Notes: a model not told the origin generated them from the sequence alone. Counted from the first letter of the stretch, positions 1 through 5,390 are shown. The stretch is DNA of 5,722 nt from Chloroflexota bacterium (GCA_021790375.1 JAJYEB010000137.1:1-5722); one strand, 5' to 3'. Numbers and translations are program-made.

Positions 1-766
1 GATACGCCACGTGCAGCGACGGCCACGCCGCGAACCCGTTCGGGTTCACGTCGTAGAAGGCGTACGTGTAGATGTAGTCGGCCTTGAACCCGAAGAAGTT
101 GGCGAGGGTGTCGAAGGCGCCCGGCTTGAGGTACGAGATGGCCGCGTGACCGTTCGGGCCGTTGAGCGCGCCCACCTGCGCCGCGTACCACGGCGGGGCC
201 GTGGGGATCAGCACGAAGGTCACGAAGCCCCAGAGGCTGAGCAGGATCAGTGCCGCCACGAAGTCGTAGTAGTGCGCGCGGCGCCACACCCACAGGATGA
301 AGCCGGTCACCAGCGGCAGCGCGAAGTGCAGCATGTAGACCACCGTGGCGATCTCCGCCACGATGTCCACCCCGGTCGCGGGATGGAAGGCGTCCTGCAG
401 GAGCTGTGACGGGATGTGCCCGAAGGCCACCAGCCGCTCGGCCGTCACCATGTCGGTGATGTGGACCGGCAGCCCGACGTTGTCGGCCAGCCCCCGCATG
501 AGCTCGTAGGCCAGGAAGAGCGCGACGAACGGCAGCCAGTCCCGCAGGAAGAGCCGGCCCCGGCCCAGGAGGACCGCGCCGAGCCCGAACGCCACGGCCA
601 TCACGTCCGGCGTGATCTCGATGCCGCGCAGGAACATGAGGAGCACAACCAGCGCGCTGTAGATCACCACGAGCGTCATGAGCAGCCGCTCGTTGCGCCT
701 GCCGAGCACTAGTCCACGCTGGACGTCCGCGTGGGGCTCGTCGCTCGCGTTCACCGGCGTGGCCAT
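1..766 (-). CDS. PAP2-superfamily (AUR1/inositol-phosphotransferase-like) integral membrane protein, C-terminus beyond window
   Basis: The minus strand is open from ATG at 766 to the left edge, giving 255 codons with no stop. The translation is a polytopic membrane protein. Hydrophobic segments lie near residues 29-47, 53-68, 77-92, 136-160 and 168-188. They are followed by PTAPPWYA (188-195) and, at the edge, AWPSLHVAY (247-255). PTAPPW-type and PSLH motifs are typical of the PAP2_3/AUR1-like branch of phosphatidic acid phosphatase and inositol-phosphotransferase enzymes; H252 would be a conserved active-site-region histidine. The distal SRxxxxxHxxxD motif should lie outside the window, so catalytic competence cannot be judged. 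The likely role is head-group transfer or phosphate hydrolysis on a lipid at the outer face of the membrane, but the substrate is unknown. The start shares one base with the upstream stop (TGATG) and has no good Shine-Dalgarno of its own, which suggests translational coupling to the LysM-M23 gene. The plus-strand ORFs here are R/H/E/Q-rich antisense shadows. Confidence 0.87.
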   Translation of the reverse strand, partial: MATPVNASDEPHADVQRGLVLGRRNERLLMTLVVIYSALVVLLMFLRGIEITPDVMAVAFGLGAVLLGRGRLFLRDWLPFVALFLAYELMRGLADNVGLPVHITDMVTAERLVAFGHIPSQLLQDAFHPATGVDIVAEIATVVYMLHFALPLVTGFILWVWRRAHYYDFVAALILLSLWGFVTFVLIPTAPPWYAAQVGALNGPNGHAAISYLKPGAFDTLANFFGFKADYIYTYAFYDVNPNGFAAWPSLHVAY

Positions 767-1749
767 CAGCGGTACAGCGTGAGGGGGTCCACGAACCTCC
801 CGCCCATCTCGACCCGGTAGTCGAGGTGTGGGCCCGTGGCCCAGCCGGTGGCGCCCACCCACGCGATCGTCTGGCCACGCGCCACGCGTTCGTCGCGCCT
901 GACCGCGACGGCACGGTTGTGGTTGTAGGTCGTGACCATGCCGTCCGGGTGGGCGATCACCACCACGTACCCGCCGCCGTCGTCCTTCCAGCCCGCCCAG
1001 ACGACAGTTCCGGAGGCGACGGCGCGAACGACCGTGCCACTCGGGGCCGCGATGTCGATGCCCAGGTGGTCGCCTGAGAACTGCGTCGTGATGGTACCGG
1101 TGACAGGCAGGGGCCAGAGGTGCACCGGGGGCGCAGTGGCCTGCCGGGGGCGGGGCGAGGCGGTCGGCCGGGCCGGCACGGCGGGTTTCGGCTTCGGTGC
1201 GGTCCCCGACTTCGGTGCCGGACGAGGTACCGGTCGGCGCCGGGTGGCCGGTGGCGCAGCTCTCGCACGCTCGCGGACTCCCGACGACGCGCGCCGCGGC
1301 GCCGCGGTACCACCGGCCACGAAGATCCGCTGCTCGCTCACCAGCCGCTGCGGGTCGATGCCGGGGTTCCAGCGCAGGACGAGGGCGAGGGTGGTCCCGT
1401 GAGCCGCGGCGATGGACCAGAGGGAGTCGCCTCGCCGAACGACGTGCACGGGTCCAGGCGGTCTCGACGCGATCGGTCCCCGCGTTATGGCCGCAGCGAC
1501 GGTGCCCGGCTCGCGGGAGCTCTCAGCGGTCGGTGACGGCAACGGGCTTACACCGTGGGCCGGCGTTCCTGACACATCCGGCGACGCTGGTAACGGCGAC
1601 GCAACAGGGTGGATGAGCGACTGGGGAACGGGCTCGTACGCGGGGACGGGACGAGCGCGGGACGGGGAATCTCGCGAGATCAGGATGAGAGTGGCGGCCA
1701 GGACGGCGATGGAGCCAGATGCCACGACATGCAGGGTTCGCGGTCTCAT
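766..1749 (-). CDS. Secreted or membrane-anchored LysM + M23 (LytM-type) protein with altered zinc-site motif
   Basis: 327 aa from ATG 1749. That start is preferred to the in-frame TTG at 1761 because GGGAG (1755-1759) sits 5 nt before the ATG. Residues 1-26 form a basic, then hydrophobic, signal peptide or anchor; there is no lipobox cysteine. A Pro/Ser/Ala-rich stretch follows, then a LysM domain at about 101-145 (HVVRRGDSLWSIAAAHGTTL, ending RIFVAGG). Next come a Pro/Ala/Arg-rich linker (about 146-208) and an M23 domain at about 213-327. M23 enzymes are Zn endopeptidases that cut peptidoglycan cross-links, and LysM binds glycan. HxxxD (H228, D232), the YxH histidine (H277) and the first His of HxH (H308) are present. 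The last zinc ligand, normally His in GPHLH, is Asp310 (GPHLDYRV; codon GAC at 822-820). It may be an impaired enzyme, an Asp-liganded one, or a regulator in the style of the degenerate LytM factors EnvC and NlpD. It is the first gene of a two-gene unit with the PAP2 protein. Confidence 0.9.
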   Translation of the reverse strand: MRPRTLHVVASGSIAVLAATLILISRDSPSRARPVPAYEPVPQSLIHPVASPLPASPDVSGTPAHGVSPLPSPTAESSREPGTVAAAITRGPIASRPPGPVHVVRRGDSLWSIAAAHGTTLALVLRWNPGIDPQRLVSEQRIFVAGGTAAPRRASSGVRERARAAPPATRRRPVPRPAPKSGTAPKPKPAVPARPTASPRPRQATAPPVHLWPLPVTGTITTQFSGDHLGIDIAAPSGTVVRAVASGTVVWAGWKDDGGGYVVVIAHPDGMVTTYNHNRAVAVRRDERVARGQTIAWVGATGWATGPHLDYRVEMGGRFVDPLTLYR

Positions 1750-1754
1750 GAACG

Positions 1755-1759
1755 CTCCC
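1755..1759 (-). promoter_or_regulatory. Shine-Dalgarno site deciding the LysM-M23 start
   Basis: The minus strand reads GGGAG, 5 nt before ATG 1749. The upstream TTG at 1761 overlaps this site and has no comparable ribosome-binding sequence. This supports ATG 1749 as the start. Confidence 0.7.
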
Positions 1760-1772
1760 AATAGCGGAGTCT

Positions 1773-1782
1773 CCCACGTGGG
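1773..1782. repeat. 10-bp perfect palindrome CCCACGTGGG in the LysM-M23 5' leader
   Basis: CCCACGTGGG is a perfect palindrome with a CACGTG core, about 24-33 nt upstream of ATG 1749. A location this close to the ribosome-binding site fits an operator or a small hairpin affecting the LysM-M23 gene. GC-rich palindromes also arise by chance, so function is only inferred. Confidence 0.4.
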
Positions 1783-1798
1783 GATGCGAGGTGCGGCC

Positions 1799-1836
1799 GC
1801 GGCGCAGCCGCTAGTCGGCGCTGGATGTGGGCCGAC
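1799..1836 (-). promoter_or_regulatory. Two adjacent potential hairpins in the LysM-M23 5' leader
   Basis: Two stems lie side by side. GCGGC/GCCGC has a 3-nt loop (1799-1811). GTCGGC/GCCGAC has 6 perfect pairs and an 11-nt loop (1814-1836). Read on the minus strand, they would sit in the untranslated leader of the LysM-M23 mRNA. Neither is followed by a U-tract, so they do not look like an intrinsic terminator. No known riboswitch core is recognisable. Confidence 0.35.
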
Positions 1837-1863
1837 GCGAACCCCGGCAGCTTGGGCGACGAG

Positions 1864-1954
1864 CCTGAGATTTCGCCGTGGGCCCGATAAGAGAAACCTG
1901 AGAGGGCGAGACCGGGCGCGGGGCCGCCGGTGCGGTTCATCGCCGGCTCTCAGG
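1864..1954. repeat. Three copies of CCTGAGA in 91 bp (two direct, one inverted)
   Basis: CCTGAGA occurs at 1864-1870 and 1897-1903, and inverted as TCTCAGG at 1948-1954. The second and third copies extend to an 8-bp perfect inverted repeat (CCTGAGAG 1897-1904 / CTCTCAGG 1947-1954) with a 42-nt spacer. The direct copies are 33 bp apart, about three helical turns. This could be a regulator-binding array between the divergent genes, or a long stem in a leader RNA. Confidence 0.4.
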
Positions 1955-1990
1955 ATCGCTTCATCCGACCCTCATCGCCAGACTCGATGA

Positions 1991-2030
1991 TCGGCCCGTG
2001 CCGCGGCGCGCGACACGGTGCTCGGCCCGT
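1991..2030. repeat. 9-bp direct repeat TCGGCCCGT, 31-bp period
   Basis: TCGGCCCGT occurs at 1991-1999 and 2022-2030, 65-104 bp upstream of the ArsA-family ATG. The 31-bp period is close to three helical turns. It could be a pair of operator half-sites, but chance occurrence in GC-rich DNA is plausible. Confidence 0.25.
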
Positions 2031-2083
2031 CGAATCGCGGGTCGTCTTCGGGCCGGCTGCGAGCCGAACCGGCGCACGACGCC

Positions 2084-2087
2084 GAGG
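2084..2087 (+). promoter_or_regulatory. Shine-Dalgarno site deciding the ArsA-family start
   Basis: GAGG lies 7 nt before ATG 2095. The open frame extends upstream to an ATG at 1930, but that 55-residue extension has no ArsA-family features. The GAGG-ATG pair places the start just before the beta-strand leading into the P-loop. Confidence 0.6.
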
Positions 2088-2094
2088 CAAGACG

Positions 2095-3360
2095 ATGCAC
2101 GAGCTGTCTGAACGTCCAGCGGCGATGGACCCGCCGCGGCGCCCCCGGATCATCGTCTACACGGGCAAGGGCGGGGTGGGCAAGACGAGCGTGGCCGCCG
2201 CGACTGCCCTCCTGGCTGCCGAGCGAGGCTACCGGACCATCGTGCTGTCGACCGATGCCGCACACAGCCTGGCGGACGCATTCGACCGTCCGCTCGGGCC
2301 GGAGCCGGTGGACGTCGCCCCGAACCTCCGGGCGCAGGAATCGGACATCTACCACAACATCGAGACGTACTGGGGCACAATCCAGGCGTACATCGCCCGG
2401 GTTTTCCAGTGGCGCGGCCTCGACGAGATCATGTCCGATGAACTGGCCGTGCTGCCGGGCATGGACGAGGTCGCGAACTTGCTCTGGATCGCCGAGCACC
2501 ACGACCGGGGCCAATACGACGTCATCGTGGTCGATGCCGCCCCGACCGGCGAGACGCTGCGGCTCCTGGCACTGCCCGAGGCGATGCGCTGGTGGATGGA
2601 GAAGATCTACCCGACCGCCCGCCGCGTCGCCCAGCTCACTGGCCCGCTCGTCGGTCGGGTGGTGGGTATGCCGATGCCCGACGATCCGGTCTACGCCGCT
2701 GGCGAGGATCTCTTTCGCCGCGTAGACCACGTGCGGGGCCTCCTCTCCGACCCCGACCTCGCCTCAATCCGGGTCGTGCTGAACCTCGAGAAGATGGTGA
2801 TCCGGGAGGCCCAGCGGGCCTTCACCTACGTCCACCTGTACGGATTCCCCACCGACCTCGTCGTCTGCAATCGAGTGCTTCCGGCCGATGTCGGCGGGTA
2901 TCTCGCCGCATGGGTCGCGTCGCAGACCGCCTATCGTCGGCTCGTCGACGAGGCGTTCGCGCCCGTCCCGATCCGGGACGCCCCGTTCTTCGAGCAAGAG
3001 GTGGTCGGCGTCGACATGGTGCGCCGTCTCGGTGTGGCCATCTACGGGCCGGACGACCCGACCGCCGTCTTCCACCGTGGCCGACCGTACGTGGTTCGGC
3101 GCGACGGTGCCGCGGTCACCCTGAGCCTCGAGCTCCCCTTCGTGACCAAGGGCGAAGTCGCACTCAACCGGTTCGGCGACGAGCTCGTGGTCGAGGTGGG
3201 CGCATGGCGGCGGAACCTGGTCCTCCCCCGCATCCTGGTCGACGTGCCGGCGGTCCAGGCCGCCCTGGAGGATCACACACTCCGGATCCGGTTCGACGTG
3301 GCACATGCGTCGGCAGGCACATCCGCGGGCGCCCCCACGGCGCGGATCACCGGGCGATGA
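2095..3360 (+). CDS. ArsA/Get3-family ATPase with C-terminal ArsA-HSP20 domain
   Basis: 421 aa from ATG 2095, preceded by GAGG at 7 nt. Deviant Walker A GKGGVGKT is at 24-31, the switch I region STDAAHS at 52-58 (usually TDPAHS), and the switch II/Walker B segment VDAAPTGETLRLL at 146-158. NLEKMVIREAQR (230-241) and VVCNRVLP (256-263) match the family's later conserved strands, the latter helping adenine recognition. Residues about 329-403 form the HSP20-like all-beta domain (VTLSLELPFV ... FGDELVVEVG ... RRNLVLPRI) found at the C-terminus of many bacterial ArsA homologues. There is one ATPase domain, not two as in E. coli ArsA. The only cysteine is C258, so both the arsenite-binding Cys set of ArsA and the Get3 CxxC are missing. 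It is probably a cytosolic dimeric ATPase handling a protein client or an envelope task. No arsenic-resistance gene is nearby. Confidence 0.93.
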   Translation: MHELSERPAAMDPPRRPRIIVYTGKGGVGKTSVAAATALLAAERGYRTIVLSTDAAHSLADAFDRPLGPEPVDVAPNLRAQESDIYHNIETYWGTIQAYIARVFQWRGLDEIMSDELAVLPGMDEVANLLWIAEHHDRGQYDVIVVDAAPTGETLRLLALPEAMRWWMEKIYPTARRVAQLTGPLVGRVVGMPMPDDPVYAAGEDLFRRVDHVRGLLSDPDLASIRVVLNLEKMVIREAQRAFTYVHLYGFPTDLVVCNRVLPADVGGYLAAWVASQTAYRRLVDEAFAPVPIRDAPFFEQEVVGVDMVRRLGVAIYGPDDPTAVFHRGRPYVVRRDGAAVTLSLELPFVTKGEVALNRFGDELVVEVGAWRRNLVLPRILVDVPAVQAALEDHTLRIRFDVAHASAGTSAGAPTARITGR

Positions 3361-3495
3361 GAGCGCCGGCGCGCGTTCCGGCTCGGTTCGACTGCATCGT
3401 CGTCGGGGGCGTCAGACCGCTATCGCCCGATCCAGCAAACAGGAGGGTCCATGCGCGCGCGACGTGCGTAGCGCCCCCCGGGGCCGCGACCGCCG
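3361..3495. other. Convergent intergenic gap between ArsA-family gene and the cytochrome b operon
   Basis: 135 nt between two converging stop codons. It holds the palindrome GCGCCGGCGC (3363-3372) just after the ArsA stop, CCCCGGGG near 3476-3483, and a strong Shine-Dalgarno with a 6-codon ORF. I see no hairpin followed by a T-tract on either strand, so no intrinsic terminator can be called. Confidence 0.5.
3441..3471 (+). other. Strong Shine-Dalgarno with a 6-codon ORF (MRARRA)
   Basis: AGGAGGG (3441-3447) lies three bases before ATG 3451, followed by CGC GCG CGA CGT GCG and TAG (3469-3471). It is among the best ribosome-binding sequences in the window, yet the frame closes after Met-Arg-Ala-Arg-Arg-Ala. 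It could be a minimal peptide or leader ORF, the 5' remnant of a lost or frameshifted gene, or chance. The other frames downstream only give antisense shadows of the Ig-like gene. Confidence 0.3.
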
Positions 3496-4029
3496 TCAGG
3501 GCGTGGCGTCTCCACGCAGGCGCTCGGCACGCAGAACAAGCATCACGCCCAACCCGATGGCGAGCAGGGCGAGGACCACGAGGCCCGCCATAGCGGGCGT
3601 CGATCTGGACCGCGACGACGGCACGCTGAGATCGGCCGGGGCCTGTGCGGCGATCCCGCCCGCGGCAGCCTTCACGTCGAGATCGCCGGTCAGGGTTTCG
3701 TCTCCGATCGCTTCGAAGCGGTACGTGCCGCCAGGAAGGGCCGCGGGCACCGTCACCTGGGTCGTGAACGAGCCGGTACTATCGGTCCGGACCGTCGGAA
3801 ACTGGATCACGATTCCCTGCCCCACGAGCACGATCACGCGCTCCAGATCGGGCTCGACGCCGGTGACGCTGAGGGTCACCCGGTCACCGGCGGTCACGGT
3901 GGAGGGCGACACTACCACGCTGACCTGGCCGTGTGCCAGGGCTGCCGGCCCCAGCACGAACTGCAGAAACGCGGCGGCAAGCAACGAGATCGAGACCGAG
4001 ACGAGGCGGACCGTGATCGTGCTTCTCAT
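3496..4029 (-). CDS. Secreted Ig-like-domain protein with C-terminal membrane anchor
   Basis: 177 aa. An N-terminal signal peptide (hydrophobic about 9-27) ends in a signal-peptidase site ALA|HG after residue 32. The exported part, about 33-122, is beta-rich (SVVVSPSTVTAGDRVTLSV, then TDSTGSFTTQVTVP and GGTYRFEAIGDETLTGDLDV), as in bacterial Ig-like or CopC-like folds. A Ser/Ala-rich spacer follows, then one transmembrane helix (about 147-167) and a short basic tail. The mature domain would therefore sit outside the membrane, tethered by its C-terminus. The exported part has no cysteine and only one histidine (H33), so it cannot carry a Rieske cluster or c-type heme. ATG 4029 overlaps the stop of the 65-aa gene as ATGA, with AGAGGA just before it. 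Translation is thus coupled to the cytochrome b operon. The frame stays open back to 4866 inside the cytochrome b gene, but that is a shadow. Function unknown; possibly an accessory subunit of the cytochrome b. Confidence 0.83.
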   Translation of the reverse strand: MRSTITVRLVSVSISLLAAAFLQFVLGPAALAHGQVSVVVSPSTVTAGDRVTLSVTGVEPDLERVIVLVGQGIVIQFPTVRTDSTGSFTTQVTVPAALPGGTYRFEAIGDETLTGDLDVKAAAGGIAAQAPADLSVPSSRSRSTPAMAGLVVLALLAIGLGVMLVLRAERLRGDATP

Positions 4030-4223
4030 TTCCTCTGCCGCCGCCCGGTCGCCAGGAATGGGCCGATCAACCCGACCGTGCCGCCAAGGATGAGCGGTAA
4101 ACCCACGAGCAGCAACAGCGCCCAGCCCGCGACGGATCCCCGCGAGGCTGCCTCGCCGAGCCCGATCTCCGCCAGGCCCAGGCCGGCAGTGAGCAGCGCG
4201 ACTCGAAACAAGAGGGGCCCCAT
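4026..4223 (-). CDS. Small two-helix membrane protein in the cytochrome b operon
   Basis: 65 aa. Two hydrophobic segments (about 4-22 and 33-57), rich in Gly/Leu, are separated by a short loop (GEAASRGS, 23-30). The C-terminus is strongly basic (RRQRK), so it probably faces the cytoplasm. I do not recognise the family. ATG 4223 follows the TAG stop of the cytochrome b gene (4226-4224) with no gap, and its own stop overlaps the next start as ATGA. There is no strong Shine-Dalgarno, so expression likely depends on reinitiation after cytochrome b. Position and size suggest a small subunit or assembly factor of the cytochrome b complex, like the single-helix or two-helix subunits of bc complexes. 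This is inference from context only. Confidence 0.72.
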   Translation of the reverse strand: MGPLLFRVALLTAGLGLAEIGLGEAASRGSVAGWALLLLVGLPLILGGTVGLIGPFLATGRRQRK

Positions 4224-5306
4224 CTACATCGCCACGTGACTCTTCGGCGGCGTGACGAGCGCGTACGCGACCAGCAGGATCAGGGCCACGACCACGATCG
4301 CGCCGGTGACGATGAACGCTCGTCGGCGGCCCGGCGAGCGGTACCGGCTGCGGTCGACGAAGGGGACCAAGGCTAGCGTACCGATGAGCAGGCCGGGTGC
4401 CCAGAGCAACGCGGGCAGCCCGAACCAGTCCTCGAACGGATAGAACGGCAGGAACATCCACCACGGCTTCGAGACCTCGATGCTCGGGTTCGGGCTCGGC
4501 CCGAGCGGCGGGCTGACGAACAGCGAGAGCAGCGCCGTGGCGCCCACGATCATGAGCCCGAAGCCGGCCATGCGGACCAGATGCGCGGTGAAGGTCGAGC
4601 CCCCCTTCGAGGGCTCCGGGCCGCCGTCGAGCGCAGCGTCGAACTCGGCCGGCAGCGCCGAGATGCCGTGGCGCTTGACGAGCAGGAAATGGGCAATGAG
4701 CAGGAACGTTCCGAGTGCGGGCAGGATCACGACATGCGCGATGTAAAGGCGCCCGACGATGGGGAGACTGGCGCCGAAAGTCGGTGAGAACCAGAAGCCG
4801 AATACTCCGATCAGGTTGCCGATCTCGACGTTGTGCCCGAGCGCCTCGAATCCTTCCTGGTCCCACTTGAGGACGGTGCCGGTGAAGATAAGCCCCATGG
4901 TGATGGCCAGCAGACCGAGGCCGATGAGCCAGTTGACCTCGCGCGGACGCTTGTATGCGCCCGTCAGGTAGATGCGGCCCATGTGCAGCAGCACCGTGGC
5001 CATGACGAGGTTGGCGGTCCAGAAATGGATCCCGCGCGCCACGTCGCCGAGCGGGGCCGCGTTCATGACATAGATGACGCTCTCTCGGGCGGCCTCCGGA
5101 GTCGGATGGTAGAACTGCGCGAGCCAGACCCCCGTCGCGGCAAGGATCAGGAACCCGAAGAAGCTGATCCCGCCCAGGATGTACCCGACGCTGTTCGCAT
5201 GGGCCGGCACCGGGTACGCGAGCCCCGAGATGCCCAGGCGCTCATCGATCGCGGCCCAGGCACGCCGCCAGCGACCCCGGCGCGGGTACGCTGTTCCAGC
5301 GACCAT
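4224..5306 (-). CDS. Fused cytochrome b6/subunit IV-type cytochrome b with atypical quinol-site motif
   Basis: 360 aa with about seven transmembrane helices (near 43-65, 95-112, 126-146, 185-209, 243-264, 296-317, 331-352). The layout is that of b6 (four helices) fused to subunit IV (three). Heme ligands are intact: H94 and H108 (13 residues between, with R91 in RxxH) and H191 and H206 (14 between, as in b6). Cytochrome b of bc1/b6f complexes carries two b hemes and oxidises quinol at Qo and reduces quinone at Qi. Three deviations are visible. KPWWMFLP (280-287) stands where KPEWYFLP is expected, so the Qo glutamate and tyrosine are gone. YILGG (42-46) lacks the b6 cysteine (YCLGG) that anchors heme ci. 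LKWDQ (146-150) replaces LPWDQ. GGGAGG lies 6 nt before ATG 5306. No Rieske or cytochrome c gene is adjacent; two small membrane proteins follow without a gap. Confidence 0.93.
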   Translation of the reverse strand: MVAGTAYPRRGRWRRAWAAIDERLGISGLAYPVPAHANSVGYILGGISFFGFLILAATGVWLAQFYHPTPEAARESVIYVMNAAPLGDVARGIHFWTANLVMATVLLHMGRIYLTGAYKRPREVNWLIGLGLLAITMGLIFTGTVLKWDQEGFEALGHNVEIGNLIGVFGFWFSPTFGASLPIVGRLYIAHVVILPALGTFLLIAHFLLVKRHGISALPAEFDAALDGGPEPSKGGSTFTAHLVRMAGFGLMIVGATALLSLFVSPPLGPSPNPSIEVSKPWWMFLPFYPFEDWFGLPALLWAPGLLIGTLALVPFVDRSRYRSPGRRRAFIVTGAIVVVALILLVAYALVTPPKSHVAM

Positions 5307-5312
5307 CCTGTT

Positions 5313-5318
5313 CCTCCC
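5313..5318 (-). promoter_or_regulatory. Strong Shine-Dalgarno for cytochrome b
   Basis: The minus strand reads GGGAGG, 6 nt before ATG 5306. It fixes the start of the first gene of the three-gene operon. Confidence 0.75.
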
Positions 5319-5390
5319 ACGACGCGGTCGTTCGGCGGGTGGCTCCCGTGTTGACTCTCATCGCCGGGGGGCAGCGCTCGAACATGCCCA

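Larger units (their letters stand above)
1750..2094. promoter_or_regulatory. Divergent intergenic region between LysM-M23 and ArsA-family genes
   Basis: 345 nt without a convincing gene. Short ORFs cross it (for example 64 codons on the minus strand, and the 5' extension of the ArsA frame from 1930), but neither has a good ribosome-binding site or recognisable protein features. Both divergent promoters should lie here. I could not place a convincing -35/-10 pair on either strand. The region is dense in short repeats and palindromes, listed separately. Confidence 0.55.

Noticed and set aside
11..712. Two plus-strand ORFs of 132 and 98 codons
   Set aside because: Their products are extremely rich in Arg, His, Glu and Gln, and they lie antisense to a clear PAP2 membrane protein on the minus strand.
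1837..1863. ydaO-like segment (GAACCCCGGCAGC) on the plus strand
   Set aside because: It resembles the 3' part of the c-di-AMP riboswitch, but the other conserved core (GGUGAAUC-type) is missing and the orientation points to the ArsA-family gene, not the wall hydrolase.
1930..2094. N-terminal extension of the ArsA-family protein to ATG 1930
   Set aside because: The extra 55 residues are Arg/Ser/Pro-rich without family features, and a good ribosome-binding site sits directly before ATG 2095.
3381..3400. GGTTCGACT resembling a tRNA T-loop
   Set aside because: The flanking bases do not pair into a T-stem and no acceptor, D or anticodon arm can be found around it.
3473..3487. CCCCGGGG hairpin as a terminator between convergent genes
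   Set aside because: The loop would be too small and no T-tract follows on either strand.
2592..3593. 333-codon plus-strand ORF overlapping the ArsA-family gene
   Set aside because: An Arg/Pro-rich out-of-frame reading of a gene with clear conserved motifs in the main frame.
4030..4866. Upstream extension of the Ig-like gene's frame to 4866 (456-codon ORF)
   Set aside because: It overlaps the 65-aa gene and cytochrome b in another frame and reads as Arg-rich low-complexity sequence. The signal peptide begins at ATG 4029, at the coupled ATGA.
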